Source: Gallionella sp. (GTDB taxonomy: Bacteria > Pseudomonadota > Gammaproteobacteria > Burkholderiales > Gallionellaceae). From it: a DNA stretch of 64,000 nt. Positions 1 through 9,963 of the stretch are shown here, piece after piece. A model generated the notes under the pieces. That model did not search any database and was not told where the DNA came from. It saw only the letters and a program-made list of their open reading frames with translations. Positions within the stretch are counted from its first letter, which is position 1. The number at the start of each line of letters is the position of its first letter. Location: the NCBI GenBank assembly GCA_028687575.1, contig JAQTZW010000009.1, positions 49,664-113,663 of the forward strand, written 5' to 3'. The position numbers and the translations under genes were made by a program.

Positions 1-540
1 GATGAAGTCCACACCTCGGTACTGCAACGCACCTACCTGATGGTAGACCAATTGCTGCAATCAGCCGGGCATCCCGATATTCCCCGCCATACCAGTTGGC
101 GATTGAACGAGCGCCACTATGGCCAACTACAAGGAATCGCCAAGGAGGACATCTTCGCAACCTGGGGTGAACAGATCGCGCACGGCTGGTGGCGGGGCTA
201 CTACCAGAAACCGCCACCACTGGACTGGAATGATCTGCGCCACCCTCGTTTCGACCCACTCTACGCCGACCTTGATCCCGCCATGCTGCCCGATAGTGAA
301 AGCCTGTTCAATTGTCAGCAGCGCCTGTTGCCCTACTGGCAAGACATACTCCTACCCCGACTTGCCGACCAGCGCAACTTGCTGGTCATCAGCCACGGTA
401 ACACCTTGCGCGGGCTGATTATGCATCTGGAAAAAATTCCTGCCGAGGAGGTTGGCAAGCTGGAAGTCCCTTCCGGTTTACCGCTGCTCTATCGCTTCGA
501 TAACACGATGCAGGTTAGCGAACGAACGTGGCTCAAATAG
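1..540 (+). CDS. gpmA: 2,3-bisphosphoglycerate-dependent phosphoglycerate mutase, C-terminal part
   Basis: Cytoplasmic glycolytic/gluconeogenic enzyme interconverting 3- and 2-phosphoglycerate through a phosphohistidine. The open frame runs in from the left edge, so the N-terminus with the first catalytic histidine (RHG motif) is outside the window; about 179 residues remain. The visible part starts with DEVHTSVLQR, followed by SWRLNERHYGQLQG, which carries the conserved glutamate and the arginine/tyrosine substrate contacts, and then VISHGNTLRGL, which holds the second active-site histidine. The spacing and the insert between these motifs are those of the longer cofactor-dependent GpmA type rather than of short histidine phosphatases. 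No gene follows for 195 bases, so it is probably the last gene of its transcript. Confidence 0.93.
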   Translation, partial: DEVHTSVLQRTYLMVDQLLQSAGHPDIPRHTSWRLNERHYGQLQGIAKEDIFATWGEQIAHGWWRGYYQKPPPLDWNDLRHPRFDPLYADLDPAMLPDSESLFNCQQRLLPYWQDILLPRLADQRNLLVISHGNTLRGLIMHLEKIPAEEVGKLEVPSGLPLLYRFDNTMQVSERTWLK

Positions 541-735
541 CCACACAATCCCCCTCCCCTCTGCGCTTGCAGCGCCCTCACCTCTTCTATATAGACTATT
601 CGGCCTATTGACGCTACGCCCCTTCGCGGCAAGACTGTCTCGACCTGCCTGCATGCCGGATTCAACAACATTGATGCGTAACTGTGTTCTGGTCGCAGCG
701 GGTTCAGGGGTGACAGCAAGCTAAGGAGCGATGAA

Positions 736-2115
736 ATGGAAAAATATATTCGCAAAATGACCGAAAACGGCAACTGGTTCTGGCTGCTGGTTTATAGCGC
801 GATCTTCGCCTACTTCGTTGCCAGATTGCTGTGGCTGCCAGGCGAAGTCACCGGCAACCCGCAATGCATCACGGAAAAAGTCGCCTTCTGGCTCCATTTC
901 AAACAGTCCGTGACCCTGCCGCTCGCCATCCTACTGGGCGCGATCTTCGTTCACATGTTCAGCAATCCCATCGCCGCGCCCCCCACCGAGGGACTGGGCG
1001 AACAAGACAAGAGCGCCGTGCTTGCCCAGGCATTAGCGAAGCAAAGCCTGCAACGCCGCAACTGGATGATCTTCGCCTACAGCTTCATGCTGGTGGCACT
1101 GTTGGTGCCCATTTACACATTCGGGCCGGGCTGGGATAGCGGCAAAGTACTGAGTCTGGAAAGGAGCAACGATCTGACCCATCCGGTGGGCATCTTTGTC
1201 GGCTGCTCCCGGGGCCAGCAAAAGGGAGAACTGAGTTGCCCCGCGACCAGCAAGGGGGACAACAAACCTAGAACCACTGCTGACAAGCCTGCCAGCAGTG
1301 TTCCGCCAACCACGACGATCAAGGGCACAAAATCTGATGGGAAAAACACGCCAGCCAGCGGCGTACCGGCAACCCCCGCTCAAAAACCCGACAAACCGGA
1401 GGCAGAGTCCGGCGGCGCCTGGGTGCTCAATCTGGGCGGACATGTCAGCAATGCCGCATCCTGCAAAACTGCCGATGGGGCAGCCCCCGTCTGTGAGGTG
1501 CACGGCGGCTTGCTGGTCCCCATCTACGTCATCATTCTGGCGCTGATCGGTGGCGGCATCAGCCTGACCAGACGACTGCCGGAATACCAGAATCGCGCCA
1601 ATCCCGAGTTCATCTCGACCGCGCAGGATACGAGGCTCACCCAACACGAATTCCGCGAGTATCTGGTGTTCCAGATGGTGCAGTTCATCTCGGCGCCGTT
1701 TCTGGCCATCCTGGCCTATTTCCTGGTGGACCCCAGCAACACCGTCGCGTCGGTAGTGCTGGCGTTCAGCGCCGGCTTCGCTTCCGAATCCATCCTGCTG
1801 ATGGTGCGCGCGCTGACCCAGAAATTCACCCCGAATGATGACGTGCCTGCCAGCGGCACGCTTTCCGGCATCGTCACGCATGTCGAGGGCGGTATCGCCA
1901 ACCCAATCGAAAATGCGGAGGTATCGCTGGCATCCGCCCCACAAATGAGGACGCTGACAGACAAATCGGGGTTTTACCTGCTGGGCAACGTGCCGCTCGG
2001 CGAACACGGCATCAAGGTGGCAGCCGACGGCTACCAGCCGGCTGGCGGCTCGGTCAGGGTGGAACAGGCGCAACAGATCGTCACCAAGCACTGGACGCTC
2101 GCCAAACCGGCCTGA
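736..2115 (+). CDS. Multi-spanning membrane protein with C-terminal carboxypeptidase-regulatory-like domain
   Basis: I do not recognise a family for the whole protein (459 residues). Hydrophobic segments lie near residues 13-33, 57-76, 109-128, 258-277, 313-331 and 336-356. Between the third and fourth is a long polar loop (about 130-256), Pro/Thr/Lys-rich in the middle, with four cysteines (about 157, 168, 243, 253) that could form disulfides if the loop is periplasmic. From about 372 onward the sequence (SGIV, then NAEVSL, then DKSGFYLLGNVPLGEHGIKV) has the pattern of a carboxypeptidase-regulatory-like beta-sandwich, as found in TonB-dependent transporter N-termini and secreted proteins. 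An AAGGAG ribosome site lies 7 bases before this ATG, which decides against the ATG 5 bases upstream in another frame. It is convergent with ttcA. Function unknown. Confidence 0.75.
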   Translation: MEKYIRKMTENGNWFWLLVYSAIFAYFVARLLWLPGEVTGNPQCITEKVAFWLHFKQSVTLPLAILLGAIFVHMFSNPIAAPPTEGLGEQDKSAVLAQALAKQSLQRRNWMIFAYSFMLVALLVPIYTFGPGWDSGKVLSLERSNDLTHPVGIFVGCSRGQQKGELSCPATSKGDNKPRTTADKPASSVPPTTTIKGTKSDGKNTPASGVPATPAQKPDKPEAESGGAWVLNLGGHVSNAASCKTADGAAPVCEVHGGLLVPIYVIILALIGGGISLTRRLPEYQNRANPEFISTAQDTRLTQHEFREYLVFQMVQFISAPFLAILAYFLVDPSNTVASVVLAFSAGFASESILLMVRALTQKFTPNDDVPASGTLSGIVTHVEGGIANPIENAEVSLASAPQMRTLTDKSGFYLLGNVPLGEHGIKVAADGYQPAGGSVRVEQAQQIVTKHWTLAKPA

Positions 2116-2158
2116 CGCCCCTCCCCCCGGCGTCAGCCGTTATCCTGGCGACTGACGC

Positions 2159-3019
2159 TTACACCCCCACGCTGTCGTCAAATGCCACATCCCCCTCCGC
2201 CACTTGCTGGCCGAGTTGCATGTTGCTGAAATCGAACAGACCGGAATCCATCAGGTGCGAGGGTGCGACATTCTGCATCGCGGTGAAGATGGTCTGGCTA
2301 CGCCCCGGATACTGGCGCTCCCAGTTGGTGAGCATTTCCTTGATGTTCTGGCGTTGCAGATTTTCCTGCGAGCCGCACAGGTTGCACGGGATGATGGGAA
2401 ATTCCATGCCGCGCGCGTAGCGGGCGATGTCCTTCTCGGCACAATAGGCCAGCGGACGGATCACGATGTGGTCGCCCTTGTCAGTGACCAGCTTGGGTGG
2501 CATGGCCTTGAGCTTGCCGCCGAAGAACATGTTCAGAAACAAGGTCTCTATCATGTCGTCGCGGTGGTGGCCCAGTGCGATCTTGTTGGCACCCAACTCG
2601 CCTGCCACCTTGTAGATAATACCGCGCCGCAACCGCGAACAGAGCGAACAGGTGGTCTTGCCCTCGGGTATCTTTTCCTTGACGATGGAATAGGTGTCCT
2701 GCGTCTCGATGTGATACTCCACACCGAGGGATTTGAGGTAATTGGGCAACACGTCGGCAGGAAAGCCGGGCTGCTTTTGATCAAGATTCATCGCCACGAT
2801 GCGAAAATCCACCGGCGCACGTTTGCGCAAGGTCAGCAGGATGTCGAGCAGGGTGTAGGAATCCTTGCCCCCGGACAGGCATACCATCACAGTGTCGCCG
2901 TCCTCTATCATGTTGAAGTCGCCGATGGCTTTACCCACCTGGCTTTCCAGCCGCCCTTTGAGGCGGTTGAAGTTGGTGGAGTAATGCTCGAACTGGATGG
3001 GCTGTACGATGTCGTTCAT
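2159..3019 (-). CDS. ttcA: tRNA 2-thiocytidine biosynthesis protein TtcA
   Basis: ATP-dependent, Fe-S cluster enzyme that thiolates cytidine 32 of certain tRNAs. The PP-loop [10 protein letters not shown] (near residue 50) activates the target base; the paired cysteines in [10 protein letters not shown] and the later CNLCGSQ bind the cluster in this family. The sequence follows the E. coli protein closely through [23 protein letters not shown] and IALGHHRDD. Open frame extends to a TTG at 3037 and an ATG at 3028, but the ATG at 3019 has a GGA-type ribosome site about 9 bases ahead, so I start there (286 residues); the other starts are possible. It lies immediately downstream of the broken pteridine-reductase-like gene, whose stop falls at 3034, so the two probably share a transcript. 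Confidence 0.95.
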   Translation of the reverse strand: MNDIVQPIQFEHYSTNFNRLKGRLESQVGKAIGDFNMIEDGDTVMVCLSGGKDSYTLLDILLTLRKRAPVDFRIVAMNLDQKQPGFPADVLPNYLKSLGVEYHIETQDTYSIVKEKIPEGKTTCSLCSRLRRGIIYKVAGELGANKIALGHHRDDMIETLFLNMFFGGKLKAMPPKLVTDKGDHIVIRPLAYCAEKDIARYARGMEFPIIPCNLCGSQENLQRQNIKEMLTNWERQYPGRSQTIFTAMQNVAPSHLMDSGLFDFSNMQLGQQVAEGDVAFDDSVGV

Positions 3020-3033
3020 GTGTGTCATTCCGA

Positions 3034-3786
3034 TCAAATGTTGATGCTTCTGCCGCCGTCCACCGGGATGACTTGCCCGGTGATATACGGCGCGTCGTTA
3101 ATCAGGAAGGCGACCGTCCGTGCGATGTCGTCCGGTTCGCCTTCCCGTTTCAATAGCGTATGCGCGACGATCTTGCGCCGTTGCGCCTCGTCCTGCCAAT
3201 CCTCGTTGTCCGGCCACAGGATCACGCCCGGCGCGACCGCGTTGACACGCACCTGCGGGGACATCTCCTGCGCCAGACTGCGCGTCAGCGCGACCAACCC
3301 GGCCTTGGCCACGCTATACAGCAGATGGCCGCGCATCGGGCGCTCGGCGTGGATGTCCACGATATTGACGATGCAACCGTGCCGCCGCCGTAATTCTGCG
3401 GCTGCCGCCTGCGCCAAAAACAACGGCGCGCGCAGGTTGGTACCGAGCAGATCGTGCCACTGCTGCTCGTTCACCTCGTCCAGCGGGGTCGGATAGAAAC
3501 TGGAAGCATTGTTTACCAGCGCGTCCAGCCTGCCGAAATGCGCCACCACCTGATCCACCAGTCTCGGCTAGGCCGCCGAGTCCAGCAGGTCGGCGGCGAA
3601 CACCGTCACGCTGCCTGGCCGGTCGGCGTTGAGCGCCTCCTGCAAGGCCAGCGCATCCTCTGCCGAGCTGCGGTAATGCAGGGCGATGGATGCGCCCGCC
3701 GCGTGCAGCCGCCGGCAGATTGCCGCACCCACCCGTCTCGCGCCGCCCGTCACCAAGATAACTTTGCCTTGCACCCCACCCTCCAT
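3034..3786 (-). pseudogene. Pteridine reductase / SDR oxidoreductase interrupted by an in-frame TAG
   Basis: Short-chain dehydrogenase of the pteridine-reductase (FolM/PTR1-like) type, which would reduce dihydropterins or dihydrofolate with NADPH. The N-terminal part has the Rossmann signature VTGGARRVGAAI with the double arginine typical of pteridine reductases, then HYRSSAEDA; the C-terminal part has LVNNASSFYPTPL, YSVAKAGL (catalytic Tyr and Lys), and ends in [12 protein letters not shown]. Both parts are in the same frame, separated by a single TAG codon at 3568-3570 (LLDSAA, stop, PRLVDQVVAHFGRLD). Without that codon the gene encodes a normal 250-residue protein from the ATG at 3786. A TTG at 3558+ region or internal start could yield only a fragment lacking the cofactor site. 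A real nonsense mutation and a base-call error are both possible. Confidence 0.85.
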
Positions 3787-3837
3787 TAAACTTGCCGGCC
3801 TGTTCAAACCTGAAAATCGCGCGAATTATACCCGACC

Positions 3838-5016
3838 ATGCAAACATCGCCCGTCGCCTCATTGCCCGCCCCCAGCCCCGAAGCCGCCGCACACAGCGCG
3901 CGACTGGCCGAACTGATCCGCGACGAAATTGCCGCACAAGGAGGCTGGATCAGCTTTGCGCGCTACATGGAGCTGGCGCTGTACGCGCCGGGACTGGGTT
4001 ATTACACCGCCGGTGCACACAAGTTCGGCGCGGCCGGCGACTTCATCACCGCGCCGGAACTCTCACCGCTGTTTGGCCGCACGCTGGCCCATCAGGCCGC
4101 CGCGATCATGGCGGAAAGCGCGCCGCACATCCTGGAGCTGGGGGCTGGCAGCGGCAAACTGGCCGCCGACATGCTGACCGAGCTGGAGCGCATCGGCAGT
4201 CTGCCAGACAGCTACTCCATCCTCGAAGTCAGCGCCGACCTGCGCCAGCGTCAGCAAACCCTGCTGCAACAACGTCTGCCACATCTGATGGCACGGATAA
4301 GCTGGCTGGACGCACTGCCGGAGACGCTTTGCGGGGCAGTGATTGCCAACGAGGTGCTGGATGCCTTGCCGGTGCATCGCGTGCGCTGGCAGGACAGCGC
4401 AATAGACGAGATCGGCGTGACAGTGAATGATAACGGCTTCGTCTGGCAGCAACGCCCCATCACTGACGCAGCACTACTGCAAGCCGCCCAGACACTCAAC
4501 GATCAAGTCAGCCTGCCCGACAATTACGCCAGCGAGATCTGTCTGGCCGCGCGCGGGCTGGTCAACAGCCTGGCCACCCCGATGCAGCACGGCGCGATCC
4601 TGTTCATAGACTACGGCTTCGGTGAGCGCGAGTTCTACCACCCGCAGCGCGACACCGGCACGCTGATGTGCCACTACCGCCACCACGCCCACGACGACCC
4701 GTTCTTCCTGCCCGGCTTGCAAGACATCACCGCACACGTCAATTTCACCGACATCGCCGGCTGCGGCATAGATGCCGGACTCTCCCTGCTGGGCTACACC
4801 AATCAGGCATTCTTCCTGATCAATAACGGCATCACCAACCAGCTGGCTGACACTGCGCCGGAAGACATGGTCGCCTACCTGCCGCTATCGGCACAGTTGC
4901 AGAAACTCACCAGCCCATCGGAGATGGGCGAACTGTTCAAGGTCATCGCACTGGGCAAAAATATGGCGAACCCGCTACGCGGATTCGCCATGGGCAGTCT
5001 GACCCGCACGCTGTAG
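3838..5016 (+). CDS. Class I SAM-dependent methyltransferase, MidA/NDUFAF7 family
   Basis: A 392-residue protein of the MidA/NDUFAF7 family; the mitochondrial member dimethylates an arginine of complex I subunit NDUFS2 during assembly, and bacterial substrates are poorly known. Features that identify it are SFARYMELALYAPGLGYYTAG near residue 45, FGAAGDFITAPELSPLFG around 65-80, and the SAM-binding glycine-rich loop ILELGAGSGKLAADML around 100-115, followed by VIANEVLDALPVHR. Length and motif order are standard for the family. It is transcribed divergently from the pteridine-reductase-like pseudogene, with only about 50 bases between starts, and is convergent with the EF-hand gene. No complex I genes are present in the window to support a substrate assignment. 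Confidence 0.88.
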   Translation: MQTSPVASLPAPSPEAAAHSARLAELIRDEIAAQGGWISFARYMELALYAPGLGYYTAGAHKFGAAGDFITAPELSPLFGRTLAHQAAAIMAESAPHILELGAGSGKLAADMLTELERIGSLPDSYSILEVSADLRQRQQTLLQQRLPHLMARISWLDALPETLCGAVIANEVLDALPVHRVRWQDSAIDEIGVTVNDNGFVWQQRPITDAALLQAAQTLNDQVSLPDNYASEICLAARGLVNSLATPMQHGAILFIDYGFGEREFYHPQRDTGTLMCHYRHHAHDDPFFLPGLQDITAHVNFTDIAGCGIDAGLSLLGYTNQAFFLINNGITNQLADTAPEDMVAYLPLSAQLQKLTSPSEMGELFKVIALGKNMANPLRGFAMGSLTRTL

Positions 5017-5033
5017 GCAGCGTTGGCGGCTGA

Positions 5034-5525
5034 TTACGGTGCCGGCTTGCCAGCTGCCGGCGCGGCTGCAGCAGCGGCATTGGCGCGCATGAAATCGGCG
5101 ATCTCCTTGAGGACCAGCTGCTCGTCGTGGTTGCTGTCTATCGCGTCGAAATTGGCGCTCATATTGGGCAGCGCCTTGGCCTCCTCGCGCGACAGCATGC
5201 CGTTCTTGTCCTTGTCGGCTTTCTCCAGACTCTGGAGGAACTCGCGCCGACGCTTGTCGGCCGCCGCCAGCGCCTTCTTGATCTCTGCCTTGGTCAGACC
5301 GCCATCCTTATTGGCATCGATATGATCGAACCCCTCGTACAGGTCGGGCGATTTCTGTTTGGCCTCTTCCCGCGATATCTTGCCTGAATTGTCGGCGTCC
5401 ACCGCACGAAACATCTGGTCGAAACGGGCATCCTGTTCTTTTTTTCCGCCATTGGGCGGATTGTCCGCTGCCAACGCCACGGCAGGCAGCACCACGAACA
5501 TCACACCCAGCATCAATTTACGCAT
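5034..5525 (-). CDS. Secreted EF-hand protein
   Basis: Probable periplasmic or secreted calcium-binding protein (163 residues). An N-terminal signal peptide is clear (MRKLMLGVMFVVLPAVALAA, cleavage likely after ALA). Four EF-hand loops follow: DADNSGKISREE, DANKDGGLTKAE, DKDKNGMLSREE and DSNHDEQLVLKE. The first three have the consensus Asp/Asn positions and central glycine; the fourth has Glu instead of the glycine and may bind poorly. The C-terminus is an Ala/Pro-rich tail. The ATG lies directly after the cca stop codon (no gap) and the ribosome site GAGGAG is inside the end of cca, so translation is probably coupled. A specific role cannot be assigned. Confidence 0.88.
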   Translation of the reverse strand: MRKLMLGVMFVVLPAVALAADNPPNGGKKEQDARFDQMFRAVDADNSGKISREEAKQKSPDLYEGFDHIDANKDGGLTKAEIKKALAAADKRRREFLQSLEKADKDKNGMLSREEAKALPNMSANFDAIDSNHDEQLVLKEIADFMRANAAAAAAPAAGKPAP

Positions 5526-6764
5526 TCACAACTCCTCTCGTCGAATTCTCATCAGTCCCTTGATCGCGCTGATGCGCGCCTGCTGAACTGCGGCAGGGAT
5601 TGTACCTTTATCCGCGCACTCACGCGCAATCGCACCGGCATCCACCGCACGCGCCACCGCCAGCAACTCCAGCAGATAGGCTGCCTGGGGATAATCATCC
5701 TGCTGGTGACCGAGACGGCCCCGCGCGTCACACGCGCATACCTGCACCAACTGCACGAACCGCTCAGGACGACGCCAGGCATCGGCAGACTGGAACAGTC
5801 GGACTATCGTATCGGCACGTAGTTCCATCGCATGATGGATGTCGCTGTGATAGCGGGCTGCCAGCAGCGCAAGATCGCGGCACTCTCCGGTGGCGCGTAG
5901 ACGCGCTGCCAGCGATTGCGCCAATCCCACACCGCGCACCTCATGGCCGATATGGCGCGGCAATCTATCCTTGGGCGTATTGCCCTTGCCCAGATCGTGA
6001 GCCAGCGCGGCAAAGCGTACCTCTAGCGGATGGCCGTGGCGCGCGGCATCGTCCACCACCATCAGGGTATGGATGCCGCAGTCGATCTCGGGGTGATACT
6101 TCTCGGGTTGCGGCACACCGAACAGTGCATCCACCTCGGGCATGATCCTCGCCAGTGCGCCGCAACTGCGCAGCGTCTCGAAGAAGCGCGACGGCTGCGC
6201 CTCCATCAGGCCGCGCGCCAGTTCCTGCCAGACGCGCTCCGGCACCAGCGCATCGACCTCGCCGTTAGCCACCATCTCGCGCATCAGTGTCAAAGTCTCG
6301 GGCGCGATGGCAAAGCCGAAACGCGCCGCGAAACGCGCCGCGCGCAGGATGCGCACCGGGTCTTCGCCGAACGCGTCGCTGACATGACGCAACACGCCCG
6401 CCTTTAAATCTGCCATGCCATTGTGCGGATCTATCAAACGACCATCGCCATCTTCGGCAATCGCGTTGACGGTGAAGTCGCGGCGCAGCAAGTCCTGCTC
6501 CAACGTGACATCCGGCGTGGCATACACGGCGAAACCCTTGTAGCCGCGCGCGGTCTTGCGCTCGGTGCGCGCCAGCGCGTATTCCTCGTGCGTGTCGGGA
6601 TGCAGGAACACCGGAAAATCGCGTCCCACCGGCTGGTAGCCCTCTGCCACCATCTCCTCGGGCGTGCTGCCGACCACTACCCAGTCGTGATCCTTGACCG
6701 GCAACCCCAGCAGCCGGTCGCGTACCGCGCCGCCCACGCAATAGATGCGGGCACGCCCGTTCAA
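5526..6764 (-). CDS. cca: Multifunctional CCA protein (tRNA nucleotidyltransferase)
   Basis: Adds or repairs the 3' CCA end of tRNAs; the long gammaproteobacterial/betaproteobacterial form also carries an HD phosphohydrolase domain. At 412 residues it matches the long form. The nucleotidyltransferase core is near the N-terminus ([14 protein letters not shown], then [15 protein letters not shown]), with [10 protein letters not shown] and the [13 protein letters not shown] region following. The HD motif is [13 protein letters not shown] near residue 255. The reading frame begins with TTG at 6764, preceded by GGGAGAGG, and overlaps the slt stop in TTGA; no ATG or GTG gives a complete VGGAVRD motif. 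The slt-cca-EF-hand genes form a tight unit with overlapping or touching ends. Confidence 0.95.
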   Translation of the reverse strand: MNGRARIYCVGGAVRDRLLGLPVKDHDWVVVGSTPEEMVAEGYQPVGRDFPVFLHPDTHEEYALARTERKTARGYKGFAVYATPDVTLEQDLLRRDFTVNAIAEDGDGRLIDPHNGMADLKAGVLRHVSDAFGEDPVRILRAARFAARFGFAIAPETLTLMREMVANGEVDALVPERVWQELARGLMEAQPSRFFETLRSCGALARIMPEVDALFGVPQPEKYHPEIDCGIHTLMVVDDAARHGHPLEVRFAALAHDLGKGNTPKDRLPRHIGHEVRGVGLAQSLAARLRATGECRDLALLAARYHSDIHHAMELRADTIVRLFQSADAWRRPERFVQLVQVCACDARGRLGHQQDDYPQAAYLLELLAVARAVDAGAIARECADKGTIPAAVQQARISAIKGLMRIRREEL

Positions 6765-8686
6765 GGCACCTCTCCCTCGGCCCCGTTGCCGATATCCGCA
6801 GACTTACCGGCAATCACACCCAGTCGCTGCTTCAGCGAACGTGCAGGCGCGCCGAACTGTTGCGCGTAATGCACGGTGTTGCACATCACTTTCTTGACGT
6901 ATTCTCGCGTCTCGTCGAACTGTATGGTCTCAACGTAAATCGCGCCTTCCAGCGGGGTGTCCGCGCGCCAACGGCGCGCCCGGCTTGGGCCGGCGTTGTA
7001 GCCCGCAGTCGCCAGAACCGGGCTGTCATCCAGATTGTCCAGCACGCTCTTCATGTAGAAAGTCCCCAACTTCATGTTCGTGTCCATCTGGTGAATCATG
7101 GATTCCCGGTAGCTCCCCCAGCCCATCTTGCGGGCAATCCAGCGCGCCGTGGCCGGCATCACCTGCATCAGCCCTGCCGCCCCCACATTCGATTTCGCGG
7201 CGGTCACAAAACGGCTCTCCTGCCGCATCAGCCCGTACACCCACGCCTCCTCCAGCCCGTTGTCACGGATATGCTCGCGAAGTGCGGCGCGATAGGGCGC
7301 CAGATAGCGCAGGCTGAAATCATGGACGTGCACGGTCTTTTCGGCGGCATAGATGGCGCGGTCGTAGATTTCGTTGCGCCGGGCGATCTCGGCGGCGGCC
7401 AGCAATTCCCTATCGTTGAAATTGCGTACCGCCCAAGCCCATTCGCGATAGCCATCGGTGCGCAAGTCCATGCGGTATAGCGCCAGCGCGCGCCGGATGC
7501 CGGGCAGATTCTCAATGGACGCCAGTTCCGTGCGGCCCGGCTGGTAGGCAGGCTGGGCGTTACCCATCACCGCACCCAACTCGTCGCCAGCCAGCAGCGC
7601 ATAGAAATCGTAGCCCGCGCTCAACGGCGCGAACAGCTTGTCCGCCTCGGCGCGCTGCCCCTGCGCCAGTAGCGCCCGCCCCTTCCAGTATTGCCAGGCC
7701 GGCTCGCTGCGCTGCGCCTCGCTCATCGCATTGATGACGTTCAGCACCTCGGCCCAATCCAGCGCGCGCAACGCCGCCCGTACCCGCCAGGCAAGCTGCT
7801 GCTCGTTGAGCGGCGCGCCACCCGCCGCCCGATACCATTGCAGCGCGCGCGGGTCATGTTTGCGCGCTGCCTCGAAACCCAGCCAACCGTAAAAGTACTG
7901 CTGATCCGCCATCGGAAAGGAAGCTGCCAGCGGCGCCCACTGCTCGGCTGCCATGTCGGGCGATTGCCGCGCCAGACGTTGCAGGGCGAACAGCGCGACC
8001 GTCAGCTGGCCGGTGTCCGCCCGCGCAAGCGTCACGCTCTCCAGATAGCGGGACGGGTTATCCATCGCCTTGCTCAGCGCCACGGGCGACACGGCCAGAT
8101 TACCAGCCAGGTACAGCGCCACTTCCTTAGCCAGCGCCACATTGCCGGTCTCCAGCACCAGTCTCAGCCGGTGTGCTATATCCTGCTGCGTGATCACTCC
8201 CGCCGTAATGGCGGCATCGAACAGCGGCGCACAGCTGCCTGGCAACATCTTGGCGGTAAACCAGAGTTTGTGTGCCTCTGCCAGCACAGCCTCCCGCTGC
8301 GTCCTGATGCGCGATTGCAGCGCATAACAGCTCAACTGCGGGTCTTCGGTCAACAGGCGCGGGAACTCGCCATCGAACAGCTCCCACTGTTGATTCCTGC
8401 CCAGCTGCGCCAGCCAGTCGGCGCGCAGCCTGTCAACCATGGGCGTATCCTCGGGACGCGCCAAATAGGCGCGCACCGTGCCGGAATCGGCATCGGCCAG
8501 CCGCATGCGCAACTGGTAATAGGCGACATACACTTCCAAAGGGCTGTTTTGCAGGCGCTTGGCGAAGACCGCCAGCTTGGCGGCATCACCGACGCGGAAC
8601 GCGTCGCGCGCGGCCAGAAAATCGTCGTCCTGACCCGCTTCGGCAACGCCGGCAATCAGCAACAAAAACAACAAGAGAAATTTCAT
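6761..8686 (-). CDS. slt: Soluble lytic murein transglycosylase
   Basis: Periplasmic enzyme that cleaves the glycan strands of peptidoglycan to form 1,6-anhydromuramyl products. 641 residues, the size of Slt70. A signal peptide ([18 protein letters not shown]) is followed by a long alpha-helical superhelical domain (to about residue 440) rich in alanine and leucine, and by the catalytic SLT domain: [10 protein letters not shown] with catalytic Glu near 490, [13 protein letters not shown], and ATAGYNAGP. It is the first gene of the unit that continues with cca, overlapping it by four bases, and is divergent from ald with about 100 bases between them. Confidence 0.95.
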   Translation of the reverse strand: MKFLLLFLLLIAGVAEAGQDDDFLAARDAFRVGDAAKLAVFAKRLQNSPLEVYVAYYQLRMRLADADSGTVRAYLARPEDTPMVDRLRADWLAQLGRNQQWELFDGEFPRLLTEDPQLSCYALQSRIRTQREAVLAEAHKLWFTAKMLPGSCAPLFDAAITAGVITQQDIAHRLRLVLETGNVALAKEVALYLAGNLAVSPVALSKAMDNPSRYLESVTLARADTGQLTVALFALQRLARQSPDMAAEQWAPLAASFPMADQQYFYGWLGFEAARKHDPRALQWYRAAGGAPLNEQQLAWRVRAALRALDWAEVLNVINAMSEAQRSEPAWQYWKGRALLAQGQRAEADKLFAPLSAGYDFYALLAGDELGAVMGNAQPAYQPGRTELASIENLPGIRRALALYRMDLRTDGYREWAWAVRNFNDRELLAAAEIARRNEIYDRAIYAAEKTVHVHDFSLRYLAPYRAALREHIRDNGLEEAWVYGLMRQESRFVTAAKSNVGAAGLMQVMPATARWIARKMGWGSYRESMIHQMDTNMKLGTFYMKSVLDNLDDSPVLATAGYNAGPSRARRWRADTPLEGAIYVETIQFDETREYVKKVMCNTVHYAQQFGAPARSLKQRLGVIAGKSADIGNGAEGEVP

Positions 8687-8783
8687 CGGGGAACAAGTAG
8701 GCTAACAAACTATCGCTGGCAAGCATAACATAACGCCATCGAAGCCCGCGCCCGTTCACGCTGACACACAAGGAGTCCACACC

Positions 8784-9899
8784 ATGAGAATCGGCATCCC
8801 CAAAGAGATCAAGACTAATGAAAACCGCGTCTCGCTGACCCCCGCCGGGGCTGCCGCACTGAGCGGGAGCGGCCATCAGGTGCTGGTGGAAACGGATGCC
8901 GGCAGCGGCAGCGGATTCAGTAACGCCGACTATCTTGCGGCTGGCGCCGAGATCGCGCCGGATGCCGCAACCGTCTGGTCCGCAGCGGAGCTGATCGTCA
9001 AGGTCAAGGAGCCGGTGGAATCAGAGTGGCCGCTGCTCCGCCCCGGTCAGACGATCTTCACCTATTTCCACTTCGCCGCCAGCCTGGCACTGACAGAAGC
9101 GCATCTAGCCTCGGGCGCGACCTGCATCGCCTACGAGACCGTACAGCTGCCGGATGGCGAGTTGCCGCTACTCACGCCCATGTCCGAAGTGGCAGGCAGG
9201 ATGGCCGTACAGGAAGGTGCGAAACATCTGGAAAAACTGTCCGGCGGGCGTGGCATCCTGCTGGCGGGCGTTCCCGGCGTGCCGCCAGCCAAGGTGGTGA
9301 TACTAGGTGGCGGCACGGTCGGCATGAACGCCGCCCGGATGGCCGCAGGGCTGGGTGCATCGGTGGTACTGCTGGACACCTCGCTGCCAAGGTTGCGCCA
9401 GTTGAGCCACATGCTGCCCGCCAATGTGCAACTGGTATTCTCCAATCGCCACGCCATACTGGAACAGATCGCCTGTGCCGATCTGGTGATAGGGGCGGTG
9501 CTGATACCGGGTGCAGCTGCCCCCAAACTGCTGCGCCGCGAAGATCTCAAGCTGATGCGGCCAGGCGCTGTCATCGTGGATGTGGCGATAGACCAGGGTG
9601 GCTGCGTCGAGACCATGCATCCGACCACCCACCAGCAGCCAACCTTCGTGGTTGACGGCATCGTGCACTACGCAGTGGCCAACATGCCCGGCGGTGTGCC
9701 GCTCACCGCCACCCTGGCGCTGACCAACGCCACGCTGCCTTATGTGCAACTGCTGGCCGACCAGGGCTGGCGGCAGGCCGCCTGCGATGCGCCCGACCTG
9801 CGGGCCGGACTCAACATCGTGGCGGGCCAGATCACGCACCGCAAGGTCGCCGAGGCGTTCGGCCTGCCCTGGCGCGCCGCCGACAGCCTGCTCACCTGA
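8784..9899 (+). CDS. ald: Alanine dehydrogenase
   Basis: NAD-dependent reversible deamination of L-alanine to pyruvate and ammonium. 371 residues, the usual length. The N-terminus MRIGIPKEIKTNENRVSLTP contains the Arg and Lys (KEIK/ENRV) that bind pyruvate in the family; the central Rossmann motif is VVILGGGTVGMNAARMAAGLGA near residue 170, and DVAIDQGGCVET and the C-terminal HYAVANMPGGVPLTAT are diagnostic for alanine dehydrogenase over transhydrogenase alpha subunits. A good ribosome site (AAGGAG) lies 10 bases before the ATG. It stands alone, divergent from slt, and is followed by rdgC. Confidence 0.96.
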   Translation: MRIGIPKEIKTNENRVSLTPAGAAALSGSGHQVLVETDAGSGSGFSNADYLAAGAEIAPDAATVWSAAELIVKVKEPVESEWPLLRPGQTIFTYFHFAASLALTEAHLASGATCIAYETVQLPDGELPLLTPMSEVAGRMAVQEGAKHLEKLSGGRGILLAGVPGVPPAKVVILGGGTVGMNAARMAAGLGASVVLLDTSLPRLRQLSHMLPANVQLVFSNRHAILEQIACADLVIGAVLIPGAAAPKLLRREDLKLMRPGAVIVDVAIDQGGCVETMHPTTHQQPTFVVDGIVHYAVANMPGGVPLTATLALTNATLPYVQLLADQGWRQAACDAPDLRAGLNIVAGQITHRKVAEAFGLPWRAADSLLT

Positions 9900-9963
9900 A
9901 CGATCCCGCGCCGCTGCCGCCGCCCGGTCTGTATAATCCGGCGTTTTTTGCGGAGCGCCTGCC

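Noticed and set aside
541..735. Possible promoter or RNA between gpmA and the membrane protein gene
   Set aside because: A TTGACG at 608-613 has no acceptable -10 at normal spacing and I see no conserved structure; nothing can be supported beyond the ribosome site of the next gene.
2130..2158. Hairpin GCGTCAG/CTGACGC between convergent genes as a terminator
   Set aside because: Seven-bp stem with a 15-base loop and no T-run on either strand; too weak to list as a terminator.
2204..3496. 430-residue + strand open frame opposite ttcA
   Set aside because: Covers ttcA and the pteridine-reductase-like gene in antisense; composition is that of a shadow frame.
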